Part shown: piece by piece, positions 53,362-60,440 of the stretch
Layout: the number at the start of each line of letters is the position of its first letter
Position numbering within the stretch: the first letter of the stretch is position 1
Assembly (NCBI RefSeq): GCF_035552695.1
Contig: NZ_DASZKT010000043.1
Location: 1 to 64,000, forward strand
Length of the DNA stretch: 64,000 nt
Direction of reading: 5' to 3'
DNA from: Actinospica sp035552695
Lineage (GTDB): Bacteria > Actinomycetota > Actinomycetes > Streptomycetales > Catenulisporaceae
Translations under genes and position numbers: made by a program
The notes under the pieces: generated by a model
The model's database searches: none
What the model was told of the DNA's origin: nothing
What the model saw: only the letters and a program-made list of their open reading frames with translations

Positions 53362-54726
53362 GTGAACGCGACACTGATCTCCTGCCTTGTCGTCCTCGCC
53401 CTGATCATGATCGAGGCGCTCTTCGTCGCCTCGGAGATCGCACTGGTCTCGCTGCGCGAAGCCCAGGTCCAGGAGCTCGCCGAGTCCGGCCGCCGCGGCG
53501 CCGTCGTCGCGCGCCTGGTGCGCGACCCGAACCGCTTCCTGGCCACCGTGCAGATCGGCGTGACGCTGACCGCCCTGCTCTCCTCGGCGTACGGCGCGAC
53601 CACGCTGTCCGAGGACGCCAAGCGGGCCCTGCAGACCACCGGCCTCGGCTCCGGCCTGGCCGGCTTCGTCGGCCTGGTCGGGGTGACCATGGTGATCTCC
53701 TTCGTCACGCTGGTGATCGGCGAGCTCGCGCCCAAGCGGCTGGCCATGCAGCGGATCGAGGCCACCGCCCGCGCCGTCGGCCCCTTCGTGAACGGCATGT
53801 CAACGCTCTGCCGCCCGGTGATCTGGCTGCTCTCGGCGTGCACGGACGTGGTCGTACGGCTGTTCGGCGGCGACCCCTCCGCCGCGCGCGAGCAGGTCAG
53901 CGAGTCCGAACTGCGCCGCATGGTGGCCGACAACACCTCGCTGAGCAAGGACGAGCGCAGGCTGATCGACGAGGTCTTCGGCGCGGGCGACCGGCAGCTG
54001 CGCGAGGTGCTCGTGCCGCGTACCGAGGTCGTCTTCCTGGACGCGTCCACGCCGGTCCCCGAGGCCGCCGCCGAGATAGCCCGCTACCCGCACTCGCGGT
54101 ACCCGGTCATCGACGAGAGCGCGGACAACGTCGTCGGCTTCGTGCACGTGCGCGACCTGCTCAGCCCGGACGCCGCCCAGCGCGCCGGCCAGGTCGCCGA
54201 GCTGACCAGGCCCGCACTGTTCCTGCCGGGCACCAAGCACGTGCTCGACGCCCTGTCCGAGATGCGCCGCGACTCGTTCCACCTGGCGATCGTGGTCGAC
54301 GAGTACGGCGGCACCGCGGGCATCGTCACGCTGGAGGACCTGGTCGAGGAGGTCATCGGCGACATCCGCGACGAGTACGACAGCGCCCGCTCCGACGTGA
54401 TCCGGCTGCGCGGCGGCGGCCTGGACCTGTCCGGTCTCGTCAACCTGGAGGACGCGGCCGAGGTGATCGGCGTCGGGCTGCCCGAGGGCCCGTACGAGAC
54501 GCTCGCCGGCTTCCTGATAGCGCAGCTCGGCCGGCTGCCGGAGGTCGGCGACGAGGTCGGCTGGGACGGCCTGCGGCTGACCGTGCACTCGATGGACGGC
54601 CGCCGCGTCTCCCGGGTCCGGATCGAGCAGGTCGGAGACAAGCCCGCGCCGGAGGCGCAGCCCCCGCAGGCCACCGCGGCGGCCCCGGCCCCAGCACCCC
54701 AGCCGCCGGTGATAGCCGACCACTAG
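53362..54726 (+). CDS. CNNM/HlyC-CorC family membrane protein with CBS pair
   Basis: 454 aa, complete paralogue of the truncated gene at 1-1336. CNNM domain (LFVASEIALVSLREAQVQELAE, VIGELAPKRLAMQR), CBS pair (SRYPVIDES, then IVVDEYGGTAGIVTLEDLVEEVIGD) and the C-terminal CorC domain (LVNLEDAAEVIG, MDGRRVSRVRI), followed by a Pro/Ala tail. Probable Mg2+/Co2+ transport or tolerance at the membrane. GTG 53362 follows GGGGAGAAGAG. It precedes trpS by 173 bp, a space filled by the 68-bp tandem repeat. Confidence 0.92.
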   Translation: MNATLISCLVVLALIMIEALFVASEIALVSLREAQVQELAESGRRGAVVARLVRDPNRFLATVQIGVTLTALLSSAYGATTLSEDAKRALQTTGLGSGLAGFVGLVGVTMVISFVTLVIGELAPKRLAMQRIEATARAVGPFVNGMSTLCRPVIWLLSACTDVVVRLFGGDPSAAREQVSESELRRMVADNTSLSKDERRLIDEVFGAGDRQLREVLVPRTEVVFLDASTPVPEAAAEIARYPHSRYPVIDESADNVVGFVHVRDLLSPDAAQRAGQVAELTRPALFLPGTKHVLDALSEMRRDSFHLAIVVDEYGGTAGIVTLEDLVEEVIGDIRDEYDSARSDVIRLRGGGLDLSGLVNLEDAAEVIGVGLPEGPYETLAGFLIAQLGRLPEVGDEVGWDGLRLTVHSMDGRRVSRVRIEQVGDKPAPEAQPPQATAAAPAPAPQPPVIADH

Positions 54727-54760
54727 CCGAGCACCACTTACGAAAGCCGACCGTACAATA

Positions 54761-54896
54761 GCGTCGGAGGCCGACCCGCGCCTTCCGCAGCCAGTCGCGC
54801 CAGCGGATCCGCGAAGGCTAAAATCACTGCGTCGGCGGCCGACACCCGCCTTTCCGCAGCCAGTCGCGCCAGCGGATCTGCGAAAGCTAAGGTACT
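54761..54896 (+). repeat. Two tandem 68-bp units carrying -10-like hexamers and a hairpin, upstream of trpS
   Basis: Unit 1 (54761-54828) and unit 2 (54829-54896) are about 90% identical, sharing TTCCGCAGCCAGTCGCGCC and CAGCGGATC. Each ends in GAA(A/G)GCTAA followed by a TAnnnT-like hexamer (TAAAAT 54819-54824; TAAGGT 54888-54893). A partial third copy of the end (CGAAAGCCGACCG then TACAAT at about 54754) precedes unit 1. Each unit can fold as CCTT-CGC...GCG-AAGG; in unit 2 the arms changed together (CTTT-CGCA...TGCG-AAAG). It may be a duplicated promoter or a duplicated leader element. Confidence 0.8.
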
Positions 54897-54899
54897 GCC

Positions 54900-55934
54900 A
54901 TGTCCACGGACCTCACCACCTCGGAGCCGGCGCGCACTCGTCCGCGCGTGCTCAGCGGGATCCAGCCCACCGCCGACTCGTTCACCCTCGGGAACTACCT
55001 GGGGGCGGTCCGGAACTGGGTGGCCATGCAGGACGACTACGACGCGTTCTACATGGTCGTCGACCTGCACGCGATCACGGTCGAGCAGGACCCGGCGACG
55101 CTGCGCCGGCGCACCCGGGTGGCCGCCGCGCAGCTGCTGGCCGCCGGGCTCGACCCGCAGCGCTGCGCCCTGTTCGTGCAGAGCCACGTGCCCGAGCACG
55201 CGCAGCTCGCCTGGGTGATGAGCTGCCTCACCGGCTTCGGCGAGGCCTCCCGGATGACCCAGTTCAAGGACAAGTCCGCCAAGCAGGGCTCCGGCACGGC
55301 GAGCGTGGGCCTGTTCACCTACCCGATCCTGCAGGTCGCCGACATCCTGCTGTACCAGGCGAACTACGTGCCGGTCGGCGAGGACCAGCGGCAGCACCTC
55401 GAGCTCAGCCGCGACCTCGCGCAGCGCTTCAATACGCGCTATGGCAAGACGTTCACCGTGCCGGAGCCGTACATCGTCAAGGACACGGCGAAGATCATGG
55501 ATCTTCAGGATCCGACCGCGAAGATGTCCAAGTCGGCCGAGTCCCCGGCCGGGCTGATCGAACTGTTGGCCGACCCGAAGGTCAACGCCAAGAAGCTGAG
55601 GTCGGCGGTGACCGACACCGAGCGGGAGATCCGCTTCGACGAGCAGGTCAAGCCCGGTGTGTCCAACCTGCTGCGCATCTACGCGGCCCTCGGCGACCGG
55701 ACGATCCCCGAGCTCGAGCAGGAGTACGTCGGCAAGGGCTACGGCGACCTGAAGAAGGACCTCGCCGAGCTGGTCACCGACACCTTCACCCCGTTCAAGG
55801 AGCGCACCGAGCAGTTCCTCGCGGACGAGGGCAAGCTGGACGCCATCCTCGCCGAGGGCGCGGACAAGGCGCGGGCCGTCGCGGCCGTGACCCTGGCCGA
55901 GGTCTACGAGCGGATCGGCTTCGTACCGCGGTGA
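54900..55934 (+). CDS. trpS: Tryptophanyl-tRNA synthetase
   Basis: 344 aa class I synthetase. The HIGH-equivalent is TLGNYLG (29-35) after SGIQPTADS, and the second signature KMSKS is at 208-212. YPILQVADILLYQANYVPVGEDQ is typical for TrpRS. ATG 54900 follows TAAGGT by 6 nt, which can be read either as a Shine-Dalgarno (AAGG, 7 nt) or as a -10 for a leaderless mRNA. Its stop overlaps the start of the next gene (GTGA), so the RNA-ligase-like gene is coupled to it. Confidence 0.97.
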   Translation: MSTDLTTSEPARTRPRVLSGIQPTADSFTLGNYLGAVRNWVAMQDDYDAFYMVVDLHAITVEQDPATLRRRTRVAAAQLLAAGLDPQRCALFVQSHVPEHAQLAWVMSCLTGFGEASRMTQFKDKSAKQGSGTASVGLFTYPILQVADILLYQANYVPVGEDQRQHLELSRDLAQRFNTRYGKTFTVPEPYIVKDTAKIMDLQDPTAKMSKSAESPAGLIELLADPKVNAKKLRSAVTDTEREIRFDEQVKPGVSNLLRIYAALGDRTIPELEQEYVGKGYGDLKKDLAELVTDTFTPFKERTEQFLADEGKLDAILAEGADKARAVAAVTLAEVYERIGFVPR

Positions 55935-56452
55935 CGACCATCGGGATATTGCTGGACATTCCGGAGCCTTACGGGTCCGAGCTACGGGACCGGCGGGCCT
56001 CCTACGGCGACGACCAGGCCGAGTTCGTGCCCACGCACGTGACGCTGCTGCCGCCGACCGAGGTGGACGACGAGGTGCTCCCGGAGATCGAGGAGCACCT
56101 GGGGAAGGTGGCGGGCGCGACGTCTCCCTTCCGGATGCTCCTCGCCGGCACCGGCACCTTCCTGCCCGTCTCCCCGGTCGTGTTCGTGCAGATATCCCGC
56201 GGCCTCGCGGAGTGCGAGGCCCTGGAGGCCAAGGTGCGCGACGGTGTGCTGGAGCGGGAGTTGCAGTTCCCGTACCACCCGCACGTGACCGTGGCGCACG
56301 ATCTCGACGAGCCGAGCCTCGAGCTCGCGATGCGGGATCTGGCGGATTATCAGGCGGAGTTCGACCTCGATCGGCTCAAGCTGTACGAGCAGTGCCCGGA
56401 GGGCAACTGGCGTGTGCTGCGCGAGTTCGCGTTCGAGGACCCGGGGGACTGA
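55931..56452 (+). CDS. 2'-5' RNA ligase / 2H phosphoesterase superfamily protein
   Basis: 173 aa with the two HxT motifs of the superfamily: H36-V-T and H118-V-T, set in THVTLLPP and HPHVTVAHD. 2H enzymes act on 2'-5' or cyclic phosphodiester bonds in RNA or nucleotides; the substrate of this one is unknown. It overlaps the trpS stop by 4 nt and is very probably co-translated, an interesting link with tRNA metabolism. Confidence 0.9.
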   Translation: MTTIGILLDIPEPYGSELRDRRASYGDDQAEFVPTHVTLLPPTEVDDEVLPEIEEHLGKVAGATSPFRMLLAGTGTFLPVSPVVFVQISRGLAECEALEAKVRDGVLERELQFPYHPHVTVAHDLDEPSLELAMRDLADYQAEFDLDRLKLYEQCPEGNWRVLREFAFEDPGD

Positions 56453-56502
56453 CGACACTCCGTATTCACCTGGTGCGCCGCCGCGGTCTATAAGCTCGAA
56501 GG

Positions 56503-57420
56503 GTGCAGCTGTCGATTCCGCGCGTGCTCGTCGAGCGTTATCTGAGGATTTCCGAGCGCGTCGAGCGCACCCGCGTCTACCGCTCATATCACCGGTACGG
56601 CGTACAGCGCGGCGCCAGGCTCGCCGCGGCGATGACGTACTCCGCGTTCCTGTCGATCTTCCCCGCGCTCGTCCTCGCGCTCGCGATCGCCACGGTCTTC
56701 CTCGGCGACAGCGGCGTGGCGAAGGTCAACAACTACATCGCCAAGCAGTTGCCGGGGCTCGGGGACGAGTTCTCCCTGAACGGCGTCGTCGCGAACGCGG
56801 CCACGGTCGGCGTGATCAGCGGTGTGATTCTCCTCTGGTCGGCCCTGAGCTGGGTGAACACGGCCCGCGGCAGCATGCGGATGATCTGGGGCGTGGACGA
56901 CATGCCCGGCAACTACTGGGTCAGGAAGGTCTTGGACCTGGTCTCGCTCGCGGGCCTCGCGATCACCCTCGCGATCGTGTTCGCGGCCTCGAGCCTGACG
57001 ACCGGCTTCGCCGAGACCGTGCTGAAGTGGATAAACGTCGAGGACTCCACCGGCGCCAAGCTCGCGCTGCAGGCGCTCGGCGTCGTGATCAGCGTGATCG
57101 CGCAGACCGCGATGTTCGCGTACCTGCTCTCCGGCATCCCGCGGCTGTACATGCCGCGCTGGATCCTGCTGCGTACGGCGTTCGTCGCGGGCCTGGTCTT
57201 CGAGGTGACGAAGGGCCTGCTCACCTCGTACGTCACGCGGGTGGCCTCGAAGTCCCTCTACGGCGCGTTCGGCGTCCCGATCGCGATCCTCGTCTGGCTC
57301 AATCTCACCTTCCAGATGCTGCTGGCCCTCTCCGCCTGGACGGCCACCCGCACCGAGGACGAGCTGGCCCGCCGCAGCGGCGCCGAACGACCGTTGACCA
57401 CGGTGCGAATCTCTGACTAA
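56503..57420 (+). CDS. YihY/BrkB family inner membrane protein
   Basis: 305 aa. Six TM helices: MTYSAFLSIFPALVLALAIA, NAATVGVISGVILLWSALSW, VSLAGLAITLAIVFAASSL, LGVVISVIAQTAMFAYLLSG, TAFVAGLVFEVTKGLLTSYV and FGVPIAILVWLNLTFQMLLA, matching the family layout. Formerly called ribonuclease BN; the function remains uncertain. TTCACC (56465-56470), an 18-bp spacer and TATAAG (56489-56494) end 8 nt before GTG 56503, so the mRNA may be leaderless. The stop overlaps the palindrome of the next gene. Confidence 0.92.
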   Translation: MQLSIPRVLVERYLRISERVERTRVYRSYHRYGVQRGARLAAAMTYSAFLSIFPALVLALAIATVFLGDSGVAKVNNYIAKQLPGLGDEFSLNGVVANAATVGVISGVILLWSALSWVNTARGSMRMIWGVDDMPGNYWVRKVLDLVSLAGLAITLAIVFAASSLTTGFAETVLKWINVEDSTGAKLALQALGVVISVIAQTAMFAYLLSGIPRLYMPRWILLRTAFVAGLVFEVTKGLLTSYVTRVASKSLYGAFGVPIAILVWLNLTFQMLLALSAWTATRTEDELARRSGAERPLTTVRISD

Positions 57421-57429
57421 AGTCAGAGA
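57394..57429 (+). promoter_or_regulatory. Promoter plus 20-bp palindromic operator abutting the MarR-GNAT start
   Basis: -35 TTGACC (57394-57399), 18-bp spacer, -10 TAAAGT (57418-57423), then 6 nt to ATG 57430, predicting a leaderless mRNA. Overlapping the -10, TCTCTGACT and AGTCAGAGA (57410-57429) form a perfect inverted repeat with a 2-bp centre, ending one base before the ATG. The layout is that of an autorepressing MarR operator. Confidence 0.65.
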
Positions 57430-58323
57430 ATGCAGCAGACGTTCGTCGCCAGCGTGCGCCGCTTCAACCGCACCGTCACCCAGCGCGCCGGCGCGCTGAA
57501 CGACGCCTTCCTGTCGCGAAAGCGCCCGCTCGGCCAGGCCCGCGTGCTCTGGGAGATCGGCGAGGCCGGCCCCGGCGGCTGTGAAGTACGCGCCCTGCGA
57601 TCCGACCTCGATCTCGACTCCGGCTATCTGAGCCGGCTGCTGCGCGCCCTGGAATCCGACGGCCTCGTCGAGGTCGTCACGGACGAGAGCAGCGACGGCC
57701 GAGTCCGGTTCGCCCGGCTCACCGCGACCGGCATGGCCGAGCACAAATACCTGAACCAGGCCTCCGACGAGCTCGCCGCGGAGATCCTCGCGCCGCTCAA
57801 CGAAAAGCAGCGCGAGCGCCTCGTGACCGCGATGGCAGACGTGGAGCGCCTGCTGACGGCGTCCCAGGTCGAGATCGCCGTCACCGACCCGCGCCTCCCG
57901 GTCGCGCGCCACTGCCTCACCACGTACTTCGAGGAGTTGGCGACACGCTTCGACAGCGGTTACGACCCGGCCCTCGGCATCTCCGCCAGCGACCCCGAGC
58001 TGACGATGCCCGCGGGCCTGCTGCTCGTCGCCACCCTGCACGGCGCCCCCGTCGGCTGCGGCGCCCTCAAGTTCGGCCCCGACGCCACCGCCCACATCAA
58101 GCGCATGTGGGTGGACCGCAGCGCACGCGGCCTGGGCCTCGGCCGCAGACTACTCGCGGAACTCGAGACACAGGCGGCGAGCCACGGCGTCAGCGTGCTG
58201 CGTCTCGATACCAACAGGGTTCTGACAGAGGCGATCGCCATGTACCGCGCCGCGGGCTACCGTGAGGTCGACCGCTTCAACGAAGAGACGTACGCCAACC
58301 ACTGGTTCGAAAAGGTCCTCTAA
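57430..58323 (+). CDS. MarR regulator - GNAT acetyltransferase fusion
   Basis: 297 aa. Residues 1-145 form a MarR winged helix-turn-helix (LGQARVLWEIGEAGPGG, LDLDSGYLSRLLRALESDGLVEV, DGRVRFARLTATG). Residues about 150-297 form a GNAT domain, with the acetyl-CoA loop RSARGLGLGRRLLAEL and the later LRLDTNRVLTEAIAMYRAAGY. This fused architecture is known in actinomycetes; the ligand and acetyl acceptor are not known here. The palindrome touching its start codon suggests autorepression. Confidence 0.92.
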   Translation: MQQTFVASVRRFNRTVTQRAGALNDAFLSRKRPLGQARVLWEIGEAGPGGCEVRALRSDLDLDSGYLSRLLRALESDGLVEVVTDESSDGRVRFARLTATGMAEHKYLNQASDELAAEILAPLNEKQRERLVTAMADVERLLTASQVEIAVTDPRLPVARHCLTTYFEELATRFDSGYDPALGISASDPELTMPAGLLLVATLHGAPVGCGALKFGPDATAHIKRMWVDRSARGLGLGRRLLAELETQAASHGVSVLRLDTNRVLTEAIAMYRAAGYREVDRFNEETYANHWFEKVL

Positions 58324-58330
58324 GTTGCCG

Positions 58331-58684
58331 ATGCCGATCTACCACATCGCCCAAGCCGCCGACTGGCAGCGCGCCCAAGCCGAGGGCGAATACCGCACCT
58401 CCACACGCGGCCGCTCCCTGGACGACCAAGGCTTCATCCACGCCAGCGACCTCCACCAGCTCCTGCCGACCGCCGACCTCGTCTACGCCGACGAGGACCC
58501 CGCGAACCTCATCGTCCTCGTCATCGACCCGGCCAAGCTTCCCAGCGGCGTCGACGTGAAGTACGAACCCGTCCCCGGCGCCCCCGACCCCTTCCCGCAC
58601 ATCTTCGGCCCGATCACCCCCGCGTCCGTCACCGTGACCTTCGCGCTGACGAAGGACGAGCAAGGCGGATTCCGCCGCGCGTGA
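58331..58684 (+). CDS. DUF952 family protein
   Basis: 117 aa from ATG 58331 (TTG 58325 is an alternative). The pattern IYHIAQAADWQRAQAEGEYRT, then DDQGFIHASDLHQLLPTA and later FPHIFGPITPASV is that of DUF952 proteins, small glutathione-S-transferase-like domains of unknown function. It follows the MarR-GNAT gene by 7 nt and is probably in the same transcript. Its 3' end overlaps the convergent phosphotransferase gene by 56 nt. Confidence 0.88.
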   Translation: MPIYHIAQAADWQRAQAEGEYRTSTRGRSLDDQGFIHASDLHQLLPTADLVYADEDPANLIVLVIDPAKLPSGVDVKYEPVPGAPDPFPHIFGPITPASVTVTFALTKDEQGGFRRA

Positions 58685-59639
58685 CTGCTTTGCGCAGCTC
58701 GGCGGTCATTTCGTCACGCTCGCTCGCCGAGCCGATGTGGTCGAAGAATCCCCACATCTCGAGCTCGTGGTACTGCCGATACAGCGCGAGGCGCTCCGGT
58801 AGGGACGGGCCCAGCGCTGATTCGCCGCCCAAACCGGCGATCAGTCCGTCGACCTTCGTCCGTGAGCCGCGGATGGCGAACCAGTCGGTCTTGGCGACGT
58901 CCGACACGGGGTCCGCGGCGATCGCGGTCTCCATGTCGATCAGCCCGCTGATGCTCCATCGGCTGCCGTCGCGCCGCGTCACGAGGACGTTGTTCTCATG
59001 GAAATCGTTATGGCACAGGGCGGGCCGCTTGCAGAGATCGAACAAGGAGGCATGGTCGGCGAAGTGTCGGCCCAGTGCCGACCAGAGCGACTGGGAGCCG
59101 CCACGTGTCGCGTACTGTTCCAGGTGCCGCTCGACAGATCCCAGGATGTACTCGGCATTCGTCGTTGCCGGATCGAGGATCTCCGTCGTGATGTAGCCGA
59201 ACGCGTCCATGCTGATCGCGTGCACCGAGGCGAGTAGCTCGCCCATTTGGCGGTAGACGTCGAACAGTTCGTGCTCCGCCATCGCCCCGGCGACCGTTGA
59301 GAGCGGCACCCCTTCCATCATCGTCATGACGGTGCACGGACGGGCATCCAGATGCACCGAGGCCGCCTCGGAGTGCCAGATCTCTGGAATCGGTGCCACG
59401 CCGTGCCGGTCGAGGAGCTCGTAGATGTCGAGTTCCTTGGCCCGCTTCCACCGTTCCTCCGACGGGTACACCTTGACGATCGCCGGCTCCGAGCCGTCGA
59501 CGAACCGCACGCCGAATACGTCCGAGATCCTGCCCCCGTGTACTTCGCCGATGTCCGCGATACGACGATCCGGCAGGACCTCGGCCAGTAGCTGCTTGAC
59601 TCCGGCCGTCATCCGGCCGCCGTCGAGATCTCCGCTCAC
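58629..59639 (-). CDS. Aminoglycoside phosphotransferase (APH) family kinase
   Basis: 336 aa. The bilobal APH fold is visible: Lys in AIVKVYPSEE for ATP, a hinge MTMMEGVPL, the catalytic loop CHNDFHENN (Asp212, Asn217) and the metal Asp235 in GLIDMETA. Such enzymes phosphorylate small molecules (antibiotics, choline, sugars); the substrate cannot be inferred. GTG 59639 is only 6 nt after TACGAT (minus strand, 59646-59651), so the mRNA may be leaderless. Its base composition looks a little less GC-extreme than its neighbours, compatible with recent acquisition. Confidence 0.88.
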   Translation of the reverse strand: MSGDLDGGRMTAGVKQLLAEVLPDRRIADIGEVHGGRISDVFGVRFVDGSEPAIVKVYPSEERWKRAKELDIYELLDRHGVAPIPEIWHSEAASVHLDARPCTVMTMMEGVPLSTVAGAMAEHELFDVYRQMGELLASVHAISMDAFGYITTEILDPATTNAEYILGSVERHLEQYATRGGSQSLWSALGRHFADHASLFDLCKRPALCHNDFHENNVLVTRRDGSRWSISGLIDMETAIAADPVSDVAKTDWFAIRGSRTKVDGLIAGLGGESALGPSLPERLALYRQYHELEMWGFFDHIGSASERDEMTAELRKAVTRGGIRLARPSSARRSR

Positions 59640-59659
59640 GTCGCGATCGTAGATGTCAC

Positions 59660-60306
59660 GGCGACTTCCCGACGAGCGTTTTTCGCGCGCTTGGTGACTT
59701 GTCCGACGAGGAGTCGGGCGGGCTGCTCGCGGGTGGGCGGGGGATGGGGGCGGGGATCGGCGGGGCGACGGTTGAGGTGGAGGTCGCGGGGGTCAGGGTG
59801 TTCGCGAAGCGGATTCCGCTGACGGACGTCGAGATGCTGCCGGCGAACTGGATGGCGACCAGGAACGTCTTCGGGCTGCCGGCCTTCTTGGATTCGCGCA
59901 CTTCGATGCGCATTTCCACAACGTCCTGACGGACGGGGATCAGGTCTACTTCACCGACTTCGGGCTCGCGACATGCGATGACTTCTCGCTGTCGGCGGCC
60001 GAGCGCGGGTTCCTCGACGCGCACCGGGACTACGACTCCGCGTACGTCTACGCGGGTCTGGCAGTCAAGTCGATCGACAAGGTGCGGGGCGATAATCAGA
60101 ACCTTGAGTTCCTGCGCGCGTGGATCGCAGGGGACGTCGACAGGTCGGGGATGACGACGCGTGACGCGGCGCTGGTTGACCGGTATGCGCCGCTCGGCGT
60201 GCTGACGCTGGAGTTCCATCGTGAGCTGGGTGGGGGCGATAAGGCCGCGAAGCGGTGGCCGGGGGAGGCGGTCGCGAAGGCGTTGGCCGGGCTGACCGCT
60301 TGTTGA
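59660..60306 (+). pseudogene. Remnant of a protein-kinase/phosphotransferase-like gene with internal deletion and frameshift
   Basis: The first part (to about 59880) encodes LGDLSDEESGG, VAGVRVFAKRIPLTD and NVFGLPAF, the N-terminus of a kinase-like family with its ATP-lobe Lys. At about 59885 the sequence jumps, in another frame, to HFDAHFHNVLTD and FTDFGLA, the catalytic loop and DFG-like motif, and continues to a stop at 60306. The middle of the kinase fold is absent (roughly 200 residues, by comparison with full-length relatives as I remember them) and the frames do not match, so it cannot make an active enzyme. No credible start with a ribosome-binding site remains. Confidence 0.7.
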
Positions 60307-60347
60307 ATGTGACTTGCTGAATCCGGCTTGTTGAATGCCGCCGCCTA

Positions 60348-60376
60348 CCGGGAGCCCAATGGGTGAGGGCTCCCGG
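60348..60376. terminator. 10-bp hairpin between the pseudogene and the convergent LAL regulator
   Basis: CCGGGAGCCC and GGGCTCCCGG flank a 9-nt loop. It is the likely terminator for the minus-strand regulator; the rest of 60307-60440 is empty. Confidence 0.7.
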
Positions 60377-60440
60377 CCGATGCAGCGTGCAGAGATTATG
60401 CGTTAGACGGCCCGAGGAACAGACACCGTCAAACCTGCGG

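Noticed and set aside
54761..54896. T-box leader upstream of trpS
   Set aside because: No T-box sequence (AGGGUGG-type) or antiterminator bulge can be found; the signal is a tandem repeat with -10-like elements.
58629..58684. Overlap of the DUF952 and phosphotransferase genes as a regulatory antisense pair
   Set aside because: A short tail-to-tail overlap of 56 nt is common in dense genomes and both proteins are complete.
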